This document shows, piece by piece, positions 10,457 through 19,306 of a DNA stretch of 64,000 bases (position 1 is the first letter of the stretch; each line of letters begins with the position of its first letter). Origin of the DNA: JAHEDT01 sp963825615 (GTDB lineage Bacteria; Desulfobacterota; Desulfuromonadia; Desulfuromonadales; BM103); the NCBI GenBank assembly GCA_963825615.1, contig CAWGTV010000006.1, forward strand, positions 1 to 64,000, in the 5' to 3' direction. Both the position numbers and the translations under genes were made by a program. The notes beneath the pieces are model-generated. The model had not been told where the DNA came from, ran no database searches, and was given only the letters and a program-made list of their open reading frames with translations.

Positions 10457-10495
10457 CAGGGCCACCCATGCAAGCGCAATGGGTGGCCCTGTTTG
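10457..10495. terminator. Bidirectional terminator between convergent genes
   Basis: A perfect 13-bp stem (CAGGGCCACCCAT with ATGGGTGGCCCTG) and a 9-nt loop, followed by TTTGTT on the plus strand. It sits between the plus-strand hypothetical gene and the minus-strand SlyD gene, so it probably serves both. Confidence 0.8.
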
Positions 10496-10517
10496 TTATG
10501 ACAGTCCTCAGCTCAGA

Positions 10518-11000
10518 TCAGAGAATCTCGACAAGCTCCAATTCGAAGGTCAGGTTCTCGCCGGCCAGCGGGTGATTGGCGTCAAGGGTCACATCGGTAT
10601 CACCCAACTCAATCACCGTAACCACCATGCCTTCACCATCGTCATTGACCAGTTCGAGATCATCTCCGACCATCGGGTTGATGTCGGCCGGGAACTGGTT
10701 GCGCGGCACGATTGAGATCATCTCTGCGTCATACTCGCCGAAAGCGTCAGCGGCGATGATGGTGAGGGTCTTCTTGTCGCCGGGTGACATGCCGATCAGT
10801 GCCTCCTCGATCTCGGTGAAGAAATCTTCGGCGCCAATCTCAAGCTCCATCGGGCCACCATGACCGCCACAGCCGCAGCCATCCTCTTCACACGCATCTT
10901 GTTCGTAGGTCGTATCAAAGAGGGTGCCGTCTTCCAGTGTTCCGGTAAAATTGATTTTAACCCGGTCACCCAGTTTTACTTGTTTAATTGCCTGTGCCAT
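10518..11000 (-). CDS. slyD: SlyD-like FKBP peptidyl-prolyl isomerase with Cys-rich insert
   Basis: A 160-residue cytoplasmic FKBP of the SlyD type. Residues 10-30 (VKINFTGTLEDGTLFDTTYE) and the segment IEEALIGMSPGDKKTLTI form the FKBP half-barrel, and the IF (insert-in-flap) chaperone domain spans about residues 80-140. Where ordinary SlyD has a short linker, this protein carries EEDGCGCGGHGG (residues about 33-45), a dense Cys/His cluster that could bind a metal. Classical SlyD keeps its metal-binding His tail at the C terminus, which is missing here. Function: prolyl isomerase/chaperone, perhaps with a role in metal-centre assembly (inference). Confidence 0.85.
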   Translation of the reverse strand: MAQAIKQVKLGDRVKINFTGTLEDGTLFDTTYEQDACEEDGCGCGGHGGPMELEIGAEDFFTEIEEALIGMSPGDKKTLTIIAADAFGEYDAEMISIVPRNQFPADINPMVGDDLELVNDDGEGMVVTVIELGDTDVTLDANHPLAGENLTFELELVEIL

Positions 11001-11098
11001 GCTGAGTCCTTTCCCTGACGGGTCTGTTAATAAAGTTGCGCACTCTTAACACAAGCGCCGGCTGAAGACAAGGAGGCAGGCATTAAGAAGAGAAAATA

Positions 11099-11477
11099 TC
11101 AGAAAACAGCAGTCCACGCTGCCTTCTTTACCGAGTCAATGGTTGCAAAGATTTTCACGAACCGCGGCGTTCCAGGACTCAGGGAGACGCTAAACGCTCT
11201 TGGCTGGGCGCGAAAGATCAGGACCAGAGCGATCGTACCGCCAACACAGACGGCAATGTAAAGCAAGAGCTCATGCGGCTTGAACATGGTGATAAAGGCC
11301 ACCATCACCGGCGGCCCGGTGAATCTTGACATGCCACTTGAGCGTGCGGATGACGGCTTCGAACAGAACACCAATGGCCAGGTACGGCAGGATGGTGAGA
11401 AATTCTTCGCCGATTCCCCTGGCGAGTTCAAGCAGCGTGTCAGGAAATCGTTCATGGCCAATACCGCAAAAGGTCAA
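11099..11477 (-). pseudogene. Remnant of a YraQ/DUF318-like permease
   Basis: Two overlapping frames carry pieces of a membrane protein. The first (start 11477) has ELARGIGEEFLTILPYLAIG and VLFEAVIRTLKWHVKI, typical of the first helix of YraQ-type permeases. The second, one base out of frame, has PPVMVAFITMFKPHELLLYI and a following hydrophobic helix like the end of such proteins. The middle, about 200 residues in an intact permease, is absent. This is therefore an internally deleted and frameshifted remnant, not a sequencing slip. The family assignment rests on these two helices only. Confidence 0.45.
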
Positions 11478-11785
11478 GTTTCTGTCTGGCCATCATCCAC
11501 AGGTCAACTTTCTGCCCGACGGACGCCAGCATTCTCCATCATCCGGGGAAAACACAATAATCCCTGCATATATAAGTAAGAGCCGTTTCCACTTTCACAG
11601 CGGCCTGAAGACATTTATCTCCATGTCATCCGTTTAAGGCCGGCGCGCGAGACAGTTTGATCCATCGCTGGGAGGAACCCACATTTTCGTCTTGCCAAGT
11701 TGGATTGGATGCATTAAAAAGCCCGCTAAAGAAACGCGTTTCTTATCAAAAGGCACTTTTCCTGACAAGTTTTTTCTGGAACTGG
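11478..11785. other. Intergenic stretch without a recognised gene
   Basis: About 300 bp between the permease remnant and the methyltransferase. No frame has both a ribosome site and a protein-like composition. The last 60 bp are AT-rich and lead into an extended -10 promoter. Confidence 0.5.
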
Positions 11786-11794
11786 TGTTATAAT
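11786..11794 (+). promoter_or_regulatory. Extended -10 promoter for the methyltransferase gene
   Basis: TGT-TATAAT: a perfect -10 hexamer at 11789-11794 with the TG of an extended -10 element. No good -35 is seen. It ends 27 nt before the ATG, which has the ribosome site GTAGGAGG. Confidence 0.5.
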
Positions 11795-11821
11795 CAGTTT
11801 TCAGTCAAGTAGGAGGCTGCA

Positions 11822-12611
11822 ATGACTCGTGAGTTTAAAAATAAAGTCAGGGAACAGTTCGGTCGGGCAGCGGACGGCTATATCCACGACAAGGGCTTCG
11901 CCACCGGCGACGACCTGGAAACGATGGTGCGCCTGCTGCATCCGATGCCCGATGACAATATGCTCGATGTCGCCTGTGGCGGCGGACATACGGCCCTGCG
12001 CTTTTCGCCTCTGGTCCGCAGTGTCGTCGCATCTGACCTGACCATGGTCATGTTGAAAAAGGCCCAGGAATATATCAGCGAGGAAGGTGGCGTCGACAAC
12101 ATCACGTTTCGTGAAGCTGATGCTGAAGACCTGCCCTTCCCGGCCGGTGCCTTCACGCTGCTGACGTGTCGCGTCGCCCCACACCACTTTCCCGATGTCG
12201 CCCGGGCCTTGAGCGAGTTTCATCGCGTCCTGCGCCGCGGTGGTCGTATTGCCATTGTCGACACGGTTCTGCCCAATGACCCGGAGATTGCCGAATGGTA
12301 TCAAGAGCATGGAAAAGATGCGCGACCCGACGCACATCCAGGCCTATACCGAGACAGCCTGGCGCGAAATGGTCCAGGAGGCGGGATTTATCCTGCACGA
12401 AACCGTCATCATCCCGAAAACCCACGATTTTCCGACCTGGGCGAAACGGGCCGGGCTGAACCGTGACGGGATCGCCAAACTCAACAAGTTCTTCGTGGAC
12501 GCTCCTGACAAGGTGCAGGACTACTTCCAGATTGAAACCTTTGCCGGAGAAGTCGAAGCTTACACGGACCGCAAAATTCTTATTTACGCCAGTCGTCCAC
12601 CCAAAAAATAG
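11822..12611 (+). pseudogene. UbiE/COQ5-like SAM methyltransferase, frameshifted
   Basis: Joined, this is a 262-residue class I methyltransferase. Motif I is LDVACGGGHTAL (residues about 46-57), followed by the acidic strand end VVASDLT, motif II/III region ADAEDLPFPAGAFTLLTCR and the post-motif LRRGGRIAIVDTV. These are typical of the Methyltransf_11/UbiE group acting on small molecules. One extra base at 12302-12308 moves the frame; correction gives a WYQ-MEKMRDPTHIQ join. The C-terminal 100 residues lie in the second segment, ending in ASRPPKK. The substrate is unknown. A terminator follows 24 nt after the stop. Confidence 0.75.
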
Positions 12612-12634
12612 TCACGCCCGACAGCTACACGCAT

Positions 12635-12666
12635 AAAAGGCCCTCCGGAAAACCGGAGGGCCTTTT
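12635..12666 (+). terminator. Rho-independent terminator
   Basis: AAAAGGCCCTCCGG pairs perfectly with CCGGAGGGCCTTTT across a 4-nt loop and ends in a T run. It follows the methyltransferase. Confidence 0.85.
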
Positions 12667-13024
12667 CTTGTGATGCGCTGAGAGCTGCAAAAAGGCCAGA
12701 TTGCACCTGGCAGCACCGGTCGCAAAGGGGGTTGATACGCAAGACCTGTTGATCGCCAAGACACCAATGGTCAAGAATTGTGCAAAGGCTTGGTTCGTTC
12801 TTTGCTAAGAGCTTTATTCCTTCGTGCCTTGATTTATCCCTTGGCATATTGCATTAAAATCATGGTTGAGTTCGATCCGGCACGCACGTTCTCGAGGCGA
12901 ACCCGTGATGCTGCGGTTCGTTTACCATTCTGCAGAGCGATATCTCTCGGCCGGCATAACTCCCGACGAAAACTTTTGTGTTATCCTGTAAGCACTCCAC
13001 GAAAATGACGATACGAGACATGCC
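12667..13024. other. Intergenic region, no gene recognised
   Basis: About 360 bp between a terminator and the LolA-like gene. Short open frames exist on both strands (for example 12778-13008) but they lack ribosome sites and have improbable Arg/Leu-rich translations. The last part presumably carries the promoter of the ABC operon; I see no convincing -35/-10 pair. Confidence 0.5.
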
Positions 13025-13780
13025 ATGATTTCTCCCCGGAAAATCCTCAGCCGCGGCCTTTTGCTTCAGACCGCTCTGCTGTGTTTTATTGCCACCTCGG
13101 CTCAGGCTCTTGATGTCCAGGCACTGATCCGCGACATTGAACAGCAGTACATGGGCACATCGTCACGTGCACGCACCACGATGCAGGTCAAGACGGCCCA
13201 CTGGGAAAGAACCCTGGATATGGAAGCCTGGTCACTGGGTCGCGATTATTTTCTCGTTCGCATTCTCGAGCCAGCCAAAGAACGGGATGTCGCCACACTA
13301 AAAAGGGATCGCGAGGTCTGGAACTACCTGCCCAAGGTTGATCGGATCATCAAGGTGCCCCCGTCAATGATGGGTGGCAGCTGGATGGGCAGTCACATCA
13401 CCAATGACGACCTGGTCAAGGCCAACCATATCGACGAGGAGTACGACCTGCGCCTGCTCGAGGAAAGCGCCGAACAGTATGTCGTCGAGTGTCTACCCAA
13501 ACCCGAAGCGGCCGTCGTCTGGGGAAAAATTGTCTACCGGGTCCTTAAAGAACCGCGGGTGCCTGTGCAGGTCGATTACTTTGACGAAGAGATGGTGCGC
13601 GTGCGCGAGATTCATTTTGACGAAGTCCAGCAGATCGGCGATCGGATCATCCCCTTGCGCCTGACCGTGCTGCCGCTGGAAAAACCTGGTGAAACGACGA
13701 CCCTCCTCTACCGGGAACTGGTGTACGATCTCCCCCTGGAAGAATCATTCTTTTCGCTGCGCAACCTGCAGCAACCCTGA
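13025..13780 (+). CDS. LolA-like outer-membrane lipoprotein-sorting protein
   Basis: A 251-residue secreted protein: signal peptide with a hydrophobic core at residues 13-27 and cleavage after AQA near residue 29. The mature part is mostly beta strand, with signatures of the LolA/LolB-like superfamily used by lipoprotein-sorting partners of ABC permeases (VQALIRDIEQQYMGTSSRAR, EVWNYLPKVDRIIKVPPSMM, SWMGSHITNDDLVK). Such proteins carry lipid or lipoprotein cargo across the periplasm. The next gene starts 2 nt after its stop, so the protein likely works with the following permeases and ATPase. Confidence 0.85.
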   Translation: MISPRKILSRGLLLQTALLCFIATSAQALDVQALIRDIEQQYMGTSSRARTTMQVKTAHWERTLDMEAWSLGRDYFLVRILEPAKERDVATLKRDREVWNYLPKVDRIIKVPPSMMGGSWMGSHITNDDLVKANHIDEEYDLRLLEESAEQYVVECLPKPEAAVVWGKIVYRVLKEPRVPVQVDYFDEEMVRVREIHFDEVQQIGDRIIPLRLTVLPLEKPGETTTLLYRELVYDLPLEESFFSLRNLQQP

Positions 13781-13782
13781 CC

Positions 13783-15006
13783 ATGCTTGTGACCCTGGCC
13801 TTCCGCAATCTCTGGCGCAACCGGCGGCGCACCCTGCTCACCCTCTCGGCGATGGTGGTCTCCGCGGCATTGCTGATGCTGGCCCTCGGTGTTTTCTCCG
13901 GGATGTTCAGGGACATGCTGGCCTCGGCAACCGAGCAATACTCCGGCCACCTGGTCCTGGCCCAGCCGGAGTACCACCTACGGCGCGACATGTTCGCCGA
14001 TCTCCCGGCAGATTATGCCAACCTTCCGATCCTGCAAAGCGCTACCGAAATCAAGGGCAAATCACCTCGTTTGCGCAGCTTTGGCTTGCTCTCACACCAC
14101 GAATCCAGCCAGCCGGTGGAATTGCTCGGCATTATCCCGGAGCGGGAGCAGCAGGTCACCTCGCTGCAGCATCAGCTGACGGCAGGCCATTATCCTACGG
14201 CAGAAGAAGCCAATGCAGCCCTGATCGGACAGGGGCTGGCGCGCAAACTGAAAGTCACAACAGGCGACGAGCTGGTATTCGTCACCCAGGCCGCCGACGG
14301 ATCGATCGGCAACGACCTCCTCGTTATCAGCGGCATCTTCGCCACCGGCGACAGCCGACACGACAACAAGCTGGTGCTGGCACCCCTGGCCTGGCTGCAA
14401 CAGGTGCTGGTCATGCCCGAGCGCATCCACGAAGTCGCCATGGTGGTTGCCGAGCCGATGACTGCTGCACAGACTGCCGACCGGCTCAACCCGAACCTGC
14501 CTGAGAACGTCGAAATCCTCGATTGGGGCGACCTGCTGCCGGAAATGCGTGAGGTAATCGCCGCCTATGATGTCAGCCGCATGATCATCGTCACGATCCT
14601 TTACCTGGCCACCGGCCTGGGCATCCTCAACACCTTCTTCATGTCGGTGATGGAACGCACCCGTGAGTTCGGCATTCTCATGGCGCAAGGGATGCGCCCC
14701 TGGGCCATCCGCGGTCTGGTCCTGCTGGAGACCCTGCTGCTGGGCAGTATCGCCCTGGCAGTCGGACTGCTGTGCGGAGTCGTGATGACACTCTATATGC
14801 AGCAGGTCGGTATCGACCTGTCCGGGTACATCACCCCGGTGACCTATGCCGGCGGCACCATCCTGCCGCGTCTGCATGCCGTTTTCGAAGCTGGCAATTT
14901 TCTCGTCCCGGCCGGCATGCTGCTGCTGGTCAGCCTGTTCGCCGGCTTCCTGCCGGCCAACCGGGCCGCGCGCCTCGACCCGGTCGCCGCAGTCCGTGAG
15001 GAGTGA
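13783..15006 (+). CDS. ABC transporter permease, FtsX/LolE/MacB type (first)
   Basis: A 407-residue membrane protein with the four-helix MacB/FtsX/LolE plan: one helix near residues 17-40, a large periplasmic domain of about 220 residues, and three helices at the C terminus (about 265-290, 310-340, 370-395). FRNLWRNRRRTLLTLSAMV is the usual N-terminal cytoplasmic start. FGILMAQGMRPWAI is the conserved coupling segment that touches the ATPase. It overlaps the next permease by 4 bp. The pair likely forms a LolCE-like heterodimer that moves lipids or lipoproteins rather than small solutes (inference from the LolA-like partner). Confidence 0.9.
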   Translation: MLVTLAFRNLWRNRRRTLLTLSAMVVSAALLMLALGVFSGMFRDMLASATEQYSGHLVLAQPEYHLRRDMFADLPADYANLPILQSATEIKGKSPRLRSFGLLSHHESSQPVELLGIIPEREQQVTSLQHQLTAGHYPTAEEANAALIGQGLARKLKVTTGDELVFVTQAADGSIGNDLLVISGIFATGDSRHDNKLVLAPLAWLQQVLVMPERIHEVAMVVAEPMTAAQTADRLNPNLPENVEILDWGDLLPEMREVIAAYDVSRMIIVTILYLATGLGILNTFFMSVMERTREFGILMAQGMRPWAIRGLVLLETLLLGSIALAVGLLCGVVMTLYMQQVGIDLSGYITPVTYAGGTILPRLHAVFEAGNFLVPAGMLLLVSLFAGFLPANRAARLDPVAAVREE

Positions 15007-16244
15007 GCCTGATGGACCATTTACATCTGGCCTGGAAGAATCTCTGGCGCAACCGTCGGCGCACCATCATCACACTGGCGGCGATTGCCTTCAGCGTCAT
15101 GCTGGTGCAGGCATTGCACAACCTTTCTTACGGGGTTTACGCCGGCATGGTCGACAGCGGCGTGAGGGCCGGCTCCGGGCACATCGCGGTCTACCAGGAA
15201 GGCTATCTTGACAGCCGTGAGGAGACCCTGTATTTCGAAGATGGTGACCTGATCGACCAGATCACGGCAATCAGCGGTGTCGAGCAGGTGCTGCCACGGC
15301 TCTACATCCCGGCCCTGGCCCAGTCGAGCCGGGAAAGCCGCGGCGTGCTGCTGATCGGTGTCGACCCGCAGCGCGAACGCCAGATCAACCCGTTTCTCAA
15401 ATCACTCCCTGACGAGGGGATGGTCAGGGCCGCTGATTCCCGTGATGCGGTGGTCGGAGCCCGCCTGCTGGATGAATTACAGATCAAGCCGGGACAGAAA
15501 TTCGTCGTCACCGCTCAGCATCGGGACGGGACACTGCACAGCGAATTGCTGCATGTTCGCGGCGTGGTCCGTTCAGGTATGAAGGATATCGACAGCTCGT
15601 TGATTTTGATCGGCCGTGAGCGGGCCGGACTGCTCACCGGCAATGTGGCCGCGGTCCACGAGCTGGCAGTGATCCTGTCTAATCCTGACGATGAAGGGGC
15701 GGTTCTCGGAGACATTGCCGCCAGGCTCGGCAACTACCCGGGCACCGAAGCAGTCAGCTGGGAACGGGCCATGCCCAACCTGGCCAACGCCATCAAGCTT
15801 GACTACGCCAGCCAGAAGTTTATCTTTCTGATCATCCTGTTGATCGTTACGATCGGCGTGGTCAACACCTTGCTCATGTCGGTCATGGAGCGCATGCGCG
15901 AGTTCGGCGTGATCCTCGCCCTCGGCAGCCGGCCGCTGACCCTGCGCGGCATGATCATGCTCGAAGCCCTGTCGCTCGGCCTGCTGGCCGCCACCATCGG
16001 TTCACTGCTGGGCTGCCTGGCAACCTGGTACCTGGTTGACGTAGGGATCAACCTGGCCGCCTTTGTTCCGGAAACCCTTGAATTCGGCGGTGTCGTCTTT
16101 GACCCGGTCATCCGCGCCAGCTGGAATCCCGCCTGGATGATCCGGATTGCCGGCTACGTCGTTGGCTTGACCTTGCTGGCAGCCCTTTACCCGGCCATCA
16201 AGGCCGGTCGCATCACCCCGGTGGAGGGGATGCGACACCACTAG
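15003..16244 (+). CDS. ABC transporter permease, FtsX/LolE/MacB type (second)
   Basis: A 413-residue homologue of the preceding permease with the same four-helix plan. It starts at GTG 15003 (GTGA overlap with the previous stop) or ATG 15012; both keep the AWKNLWRNRRRTIITLAAI start. The coupling segment FGVILALGSRPLTLRGMI is present near residue 300. The periplasmic domain differs from the first permease, which supports a heterodimer. Two permeases plus one ATPase and a LolA-like protein in one transcript suggest an envelope-export system. Confidence 0.9.
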   Translation: MSLMDHLHLAWKNLWRNRRRTIITLAAIAFSVMLVQALHNLSYGVYAGMVDSGVRAGSGHIAVYQEGYLDSREETLYFEDGDLIDQITAISGVEQVLPRLYIPALAQSSRESRGVLLIGVDPQRERQINPFLKSLPDEGMVRAADSRDAVVGARLLDELQIKPGQKFVVTAQHRDGTLHSELLHVRGVVRSGMKDIDSSLILIGRERAGLLTGNVAAVHELAVILSNPDDEGAVLGDIAARLGNYPGTEAVSWERAMPNLANAIKLDYASQKFIFLIILLIVTIGVVNTLLMSVMERMREFGVILALGSRPLTLRGMIMLEALSLGLLAATIGSLLGCLATWYLVDVGINLAAFVPETLEFGGVVFDPVIRASWNPAWMIRIAGYVVGLTLLAALYPAIKAGRITPVEGMRHH

Positions 16245-16317
16245 CCAGTGGCGAGCAGCGCGCGGCGAGATGCGAGAAAATGTCTTTCCGCGCCACCCGC
16301 CACGAACCACGGATACT

Positions 16318-17007
16318 ATGTCTTTGATCGAACTGAAAAGCGTCACCAAGGTCTACCATCTGGGCAGCCAGGAGATTCCGGCCCTGACGGACCTGTCTCT
16401 CACCTTCGATGCCGGCGAATTTGCCGTACTGGCCGGACCTTCGGGCAGCGGCAAGACGACCGCCCTGAACTTGATCGGCGGCCTGGACCGTCCGTCTGCC
16501 GGCGAGGTCATGGTCAATGGCCGCAACCTCGGGACAGCCAGCTCCCGTCAACTGGCTGATTTTCGTCTGCAGAATATCGGTTTCATCTTCCAGTCGTACA
16601 ACCTCATCCCGGTCTTGACCGCAGCAGAGAATGCCGAGTTCACCCTGATGCTGCAAAAAGTTTCCAAGTCACAGCGCCGGGCAAGGGTCCGCAAGCTGTT
16701 TACCGACCTGGGTATCGACGGCCTGGAAGAACGACGGCCGGCGGACCTCTCGGGCGGGCAGCAGCAGCGGGTCGCTATCGCCAGGGCCATGGCTGGAAAC
16801 CCGCAGGTGATTTTGGCTGACGAACCGACGGCCAACCTCGACTCCCATACCGCTGAGGAACTGCTCGAACTGATGCGCCGGCTGAATCGTGAAAATGGTA
16901 CGACGTTCATCTTCAGCTCCCATGACGATCGGGTCATTTCCCAGGCAAGGCGGGTGGTTCGCCTGGAGGATGGTTTTCTCGCCGCGGACAACAAGGCCAA
17001 CCAATGA
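16318..17007 (+). CDS. ABC transporter ATP-binding protein (LolD/MacB-like)
   Basis: A 229-residue ATPase, the normal length for LolD. Walker A is GPSGSGKTT (residues 40-48), signature LSGGQQQR, Walker B VILADEPTANLDS and an H-loop near SSHDDRV. The start is set at ATG 16318 because the protein then opens MSLIELKSVTKVYHLG as in this family; an in-frame ATG at 16270 would add 16 untypical residues. It lies 73 nt after the second permease and overlaps the next gene by 4 bp. It powers the two permeases. Confidence 0.93.
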   Translation: MSLIELKSVTKVYHLGSQEIPALTDLSLTFDAGEFAVLAGPSGSGKTTALNLIGGLDRPSAGEVMVNGRNLGTASSRQLADFRLQNIGFIFQSYNLIPVLTAAENAEFTLMLQKVSKSQRRARVRKLFTDLGIDGLEERRPADLSGGQQQRVAIARAMAGNPQVILADEPTANLDSHTAEELLELMRRLNRENGTTFIFSSHDDRVISQARRVVRLEDGFLAADNKANQ

Positions 17008-18233
17008 CAGAGTCGCGCTTGATACCGCTTGTCCTTCTCAATGCGACCCTGCTTTTCTTCTGGCTCCTCCTCTGGGCGCCCTGCTTTGCCCATGCAGGAC
17101 CGCCGCAATGGAGCGGTTCGGTTAAATCGATCGACATTTACGGCGAGGAGGCTCCGGCCGATTTCTTCCCCCAGTACTGGTCTTCCAGTAACCAGGCACG
17201 GCTCAACCTGGAGTGGGCCCCATTCGACAGCTGGCAGTTTGAATCAGCCATTGACTACCAGTATTTCTGGAGCGATCCGGCCGGGGTCTTTGCCCTTCCA
17301 GGCACCCAGTACAATCGCCACCTTGACCTGGACAAAGTGTGGCAGCACGGCGATGACGGCACCAGCCGCCTGGACGTCGACCGTTTGAACCTGCAATGGC
17401 GCAGCGGCGCCGTGGATACCACGATCGGACGCCAGGCTCTCGGCTTCGGCCGGATTCTTATCTATTCTCCCCTCGACGTCATTGCCCCCTTCGCCCCGGA
17501 CGCGATCGACACTGAAATCCGCAGAGGGGTCGATGCCCTGCACACCTCCTTCAACTACGCCATCGACGGACAGGTTTCAGCGATTGCCGTCTGGGGAGAC
17601 CAGGCCAAATACAATTCGTTTCTGGCCACCTGGTCGGACAACCGAGACGGCCTCGACCTCCTCATGATCGGCGGGCAGTTGCGCGGGCGGGCCATGTTCG
17701 GAGCCGGCATAGCCGGCAGCCTTGGAACACTCGGCCTGAAAGGCGAATTCAGTATTCATAACGGTAGAGACACGGACAAAGTGGGTGGCGACCTGCATGA
17801 TTCCTACACCATCGGCGCGATAGAAACCTGGTACCGTTTTGACAGCGGCATCTCCCTGATCACACAGTACCTCTACAACGGTCCGGGCAGTGATGACCCG
17901 AAGGACTACCCCGAAGTCCTGGCCTCAGCCCCCCTTCAGGAAGGGCTAACCTACCTGCTCGGGCGGCACTACCTAATCATCGCGCCCGCCTATGAGCTCC
18001 ACCCCCTGGTGACGCTACAAGGGCTGGTGATTTACAATATCGCCGACAACTCGGCACTGCTCAGACCGCTCCTCGATCTCAACCTGGCCGACAACCTCTC
18101 CCTGCAACTCTTCTACACCTGGCACGCCGGACGCCGACCCCATGCGACCTCAACATTTCTCCCCGCCGAGCCCCGCAGCGAATTTGGCTCGGTCGGCGAC
18201 AGTTGTGGTTTATTTCTCAACTGGTATTTCTAG
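17004..18233 (+). CDS. Predicted outer-membrane beta-barrel protein of the ABC operon
   Basis: A 409-residue protein with an N-terminal signal segment (hydrophobic residues 8-31, ending FAHAG) and many alternating hydrophobic/polar strands with aromatic girdle residues (ARLNLEWAPFDSWQFE, HYLIIAPAYELHPLVTLQG). It ends in WYF, the terminal aromatic expected for BAM-inserted barrels. It resembles alginate-export or porin-like proteins, but I cannot name a family. Its ATG overlaps the ATPase stop by 4 bp, so it belongs to the same transcript and probably forms the outer-membrane end of the export system. Confidence 0.75.
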   Translation: MTESRLIPLVLLNATLLFFWLLLWAPCFAHAGPPQWSGSVKSIDIYGEEAPADFFPQYWSSSNQARLNLEWAPFDSWQFESAIDYQYFWSDPAGVFALPGTQYNRHLDLDKVWQHGDDGTSRLDVDRLNLQWRSGAVDTTIGRQALGFGRILIYSPLDVIAPFAPDAIDTEIRRGVDALHTSFNYAIDGQVSAIAVWGDQAKYNSFLATWSDNRDGLDLLMIGGQLRGRAMFGAGIAGSLGTLGLKGEFSIHNGRDTDKVGGDLHDSYTIGAIETWYRFDSGISLITQYLYNGPGSDDPKDYPEVLASAPLQEGLTYLLGRHYLIIAPAYELHPLVTLQGLVIYNIADNSALLRPLLDLNLADNLSLQLFYTWHAGRRPHATSTFLPAEPRSEFGSVGDSCGLFLNWYF

Positions 18234-18514
18234 GACCCATAATACCCCCTGACAATTTTATTGAGAATTTCAACCGACTTTCTTGCAGACCAATCAGCAC
18301 CTGCTACCCTTTTATTATGATCTGCTCATAAACTTTAGGTTGGGCTTGACTCGTTAAGGAGGGAGAAGCCAGGTGGACTTAAAGGTTAGATAAACGGCGG
18401 GGCTGTTTGCGACGTTGTGACTAAAAGTTCAATGCAGGCAATGGGAGTGAGAGGGACAGAGGGTCGACGCCGCGGTGTTGACCCTTTCTGTTCGCACAAG
18501 ACCGTTTTTTTCGT
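18234..18514. other. Intergenic region, no gene recognised
   Basis: About 280 bp with no supported frame. AT-rich patches near 18250-18340 and an AAGGAGGG stretch near 18357 are present, but no start codon with a protein-like frame follows. Confidence 0.4.
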
Positions 18515-18793
18515 CTAGCGGTTGTCTTCTGCTGTCCCCACAAACATGTCTTTGACCCGTTGTTCGAACCGCCCTTTTTTGCCATTGACACCCCGCCTTG
18601 GAAAGGTCAGCTGCGTGGCATTGCGGCCTCTGCCGACAGTCAGGTCGACAGCCAGGTCTCCGGGAAGCAAGACTTCGCTCACCAGCGGCTGGTTCCATGG
18701 GACAATGCGGGTCAGGGATGACTTCAGTGGTGAGTGGCACGTGGTGCGCGGTGAGAAAAGTATAAAAGCAAAAGCAACATCGGTTTCATACAA
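18515..18793 (-). pseudogene. N-terminal fragment of a YtqB-like SAM methyltransferase
   Basis: An open frame of 92 residues contains SLTRIVPWNQPLVSEVLLPG and DLAVDLTVGRGRNATQL. This matches the beginning of YtqB/rRNA-methylase-like proteins, where motif I reads VDxTxGNGxDT. Here Gly-Asn of motif I has become Gly-Arg. Homology-like sequence stops after motif I and the rest (FPRRGVNGKKG...) is unlike a methyltransferase, so only the first third survives. It is probably a decayed, 3'-truncated gene. Confidence 0.4.
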
Positions 18794-18834
18794 ACTTGTC
18801 GAGACAATTCCAGGAGAGATTTTCGCGCCACGCT

Positions 18835-19302
18835 CTACTCACCACGCGCCGCGGCTTTTGTTTCGCGTAGAACTTTGAGCTTCCGGTCGATGACATCCTT
18901 GTGATCGAGACGCAGGAGGGTGGCTAGCTGCCGCGCCAGGGCATCTTCGAACTTGTCGAGGGTGCCATCAGCATAAATCACCCGCCAGATCCCTTCCATG
19001 ACATCGAGTTTTTCGTCGCGACTGAAATATGCGTTGATTTCCCGGGCAAACTGGAACAGGTCGAGGCTGTCTTCGCGATGTTCCTGGGAATAATCAATCA
19101 ACTCGGCAACGGCCGCTGCCGACAGGTTGAATTTTTCGGCCAGCAGGTCGTGGACGATTTTCGCTTCTACGGCCTGGTAGTGGCCATCGCTGTGAGCAAC
19201 TTCAAGCAGCAGTGCGCAGGTTGCGACCTGGACCCGCTCAAAGCGGCTGTCCCGGGCGACCTCGCCTTCCCCCTGCAGCAGGGACATGATCCGGTTAAAC
19301 AT
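18835..19302 (-). CDS. TerB-like (tellurite resistance TerB family) protein
   Basis: A 155-residue all-helical protein of the TerB/DjlA-like fold. Acidic metal-binding-type loops can be seen: ALLLEVAHSDGHYQAVEAKI (residues 32-51) and IWRVIYADGTLDKFEDAL (about 108-125), the pseudo-symmetric DG loops of TerB. Family roles centre on envelope or stress functions; the molecular activity is unknown. It is the last gene of the minus-strand unit that starts with the small lipoprotein and crcB, 4 nt after the DUF190 gene, so a role in ion or envelope stress is possible. Confidence 0.8.
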   Translation of the reverse strand: MFNRIMSLLQGEGEVARDSRFERVQVATCALLLEVAHSDGHYQAVEAKIVHDLLAEKFNLSAAAVAELIDYSQEHREDSLDLFQFAREINAYFSRDEKLDVMEGIWRVIYADGTLDKFEDALARQLATLLRLDHKDVIDRKLKVLRETKAAARGE

Positions 19303-19306
19303 GAGG

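Noticed and set aside
12778..13008. 76-codon open frame upstream of the LolA-like gene
   Set aside because: No ribosome site, atypical composition, and no recognisable domain.
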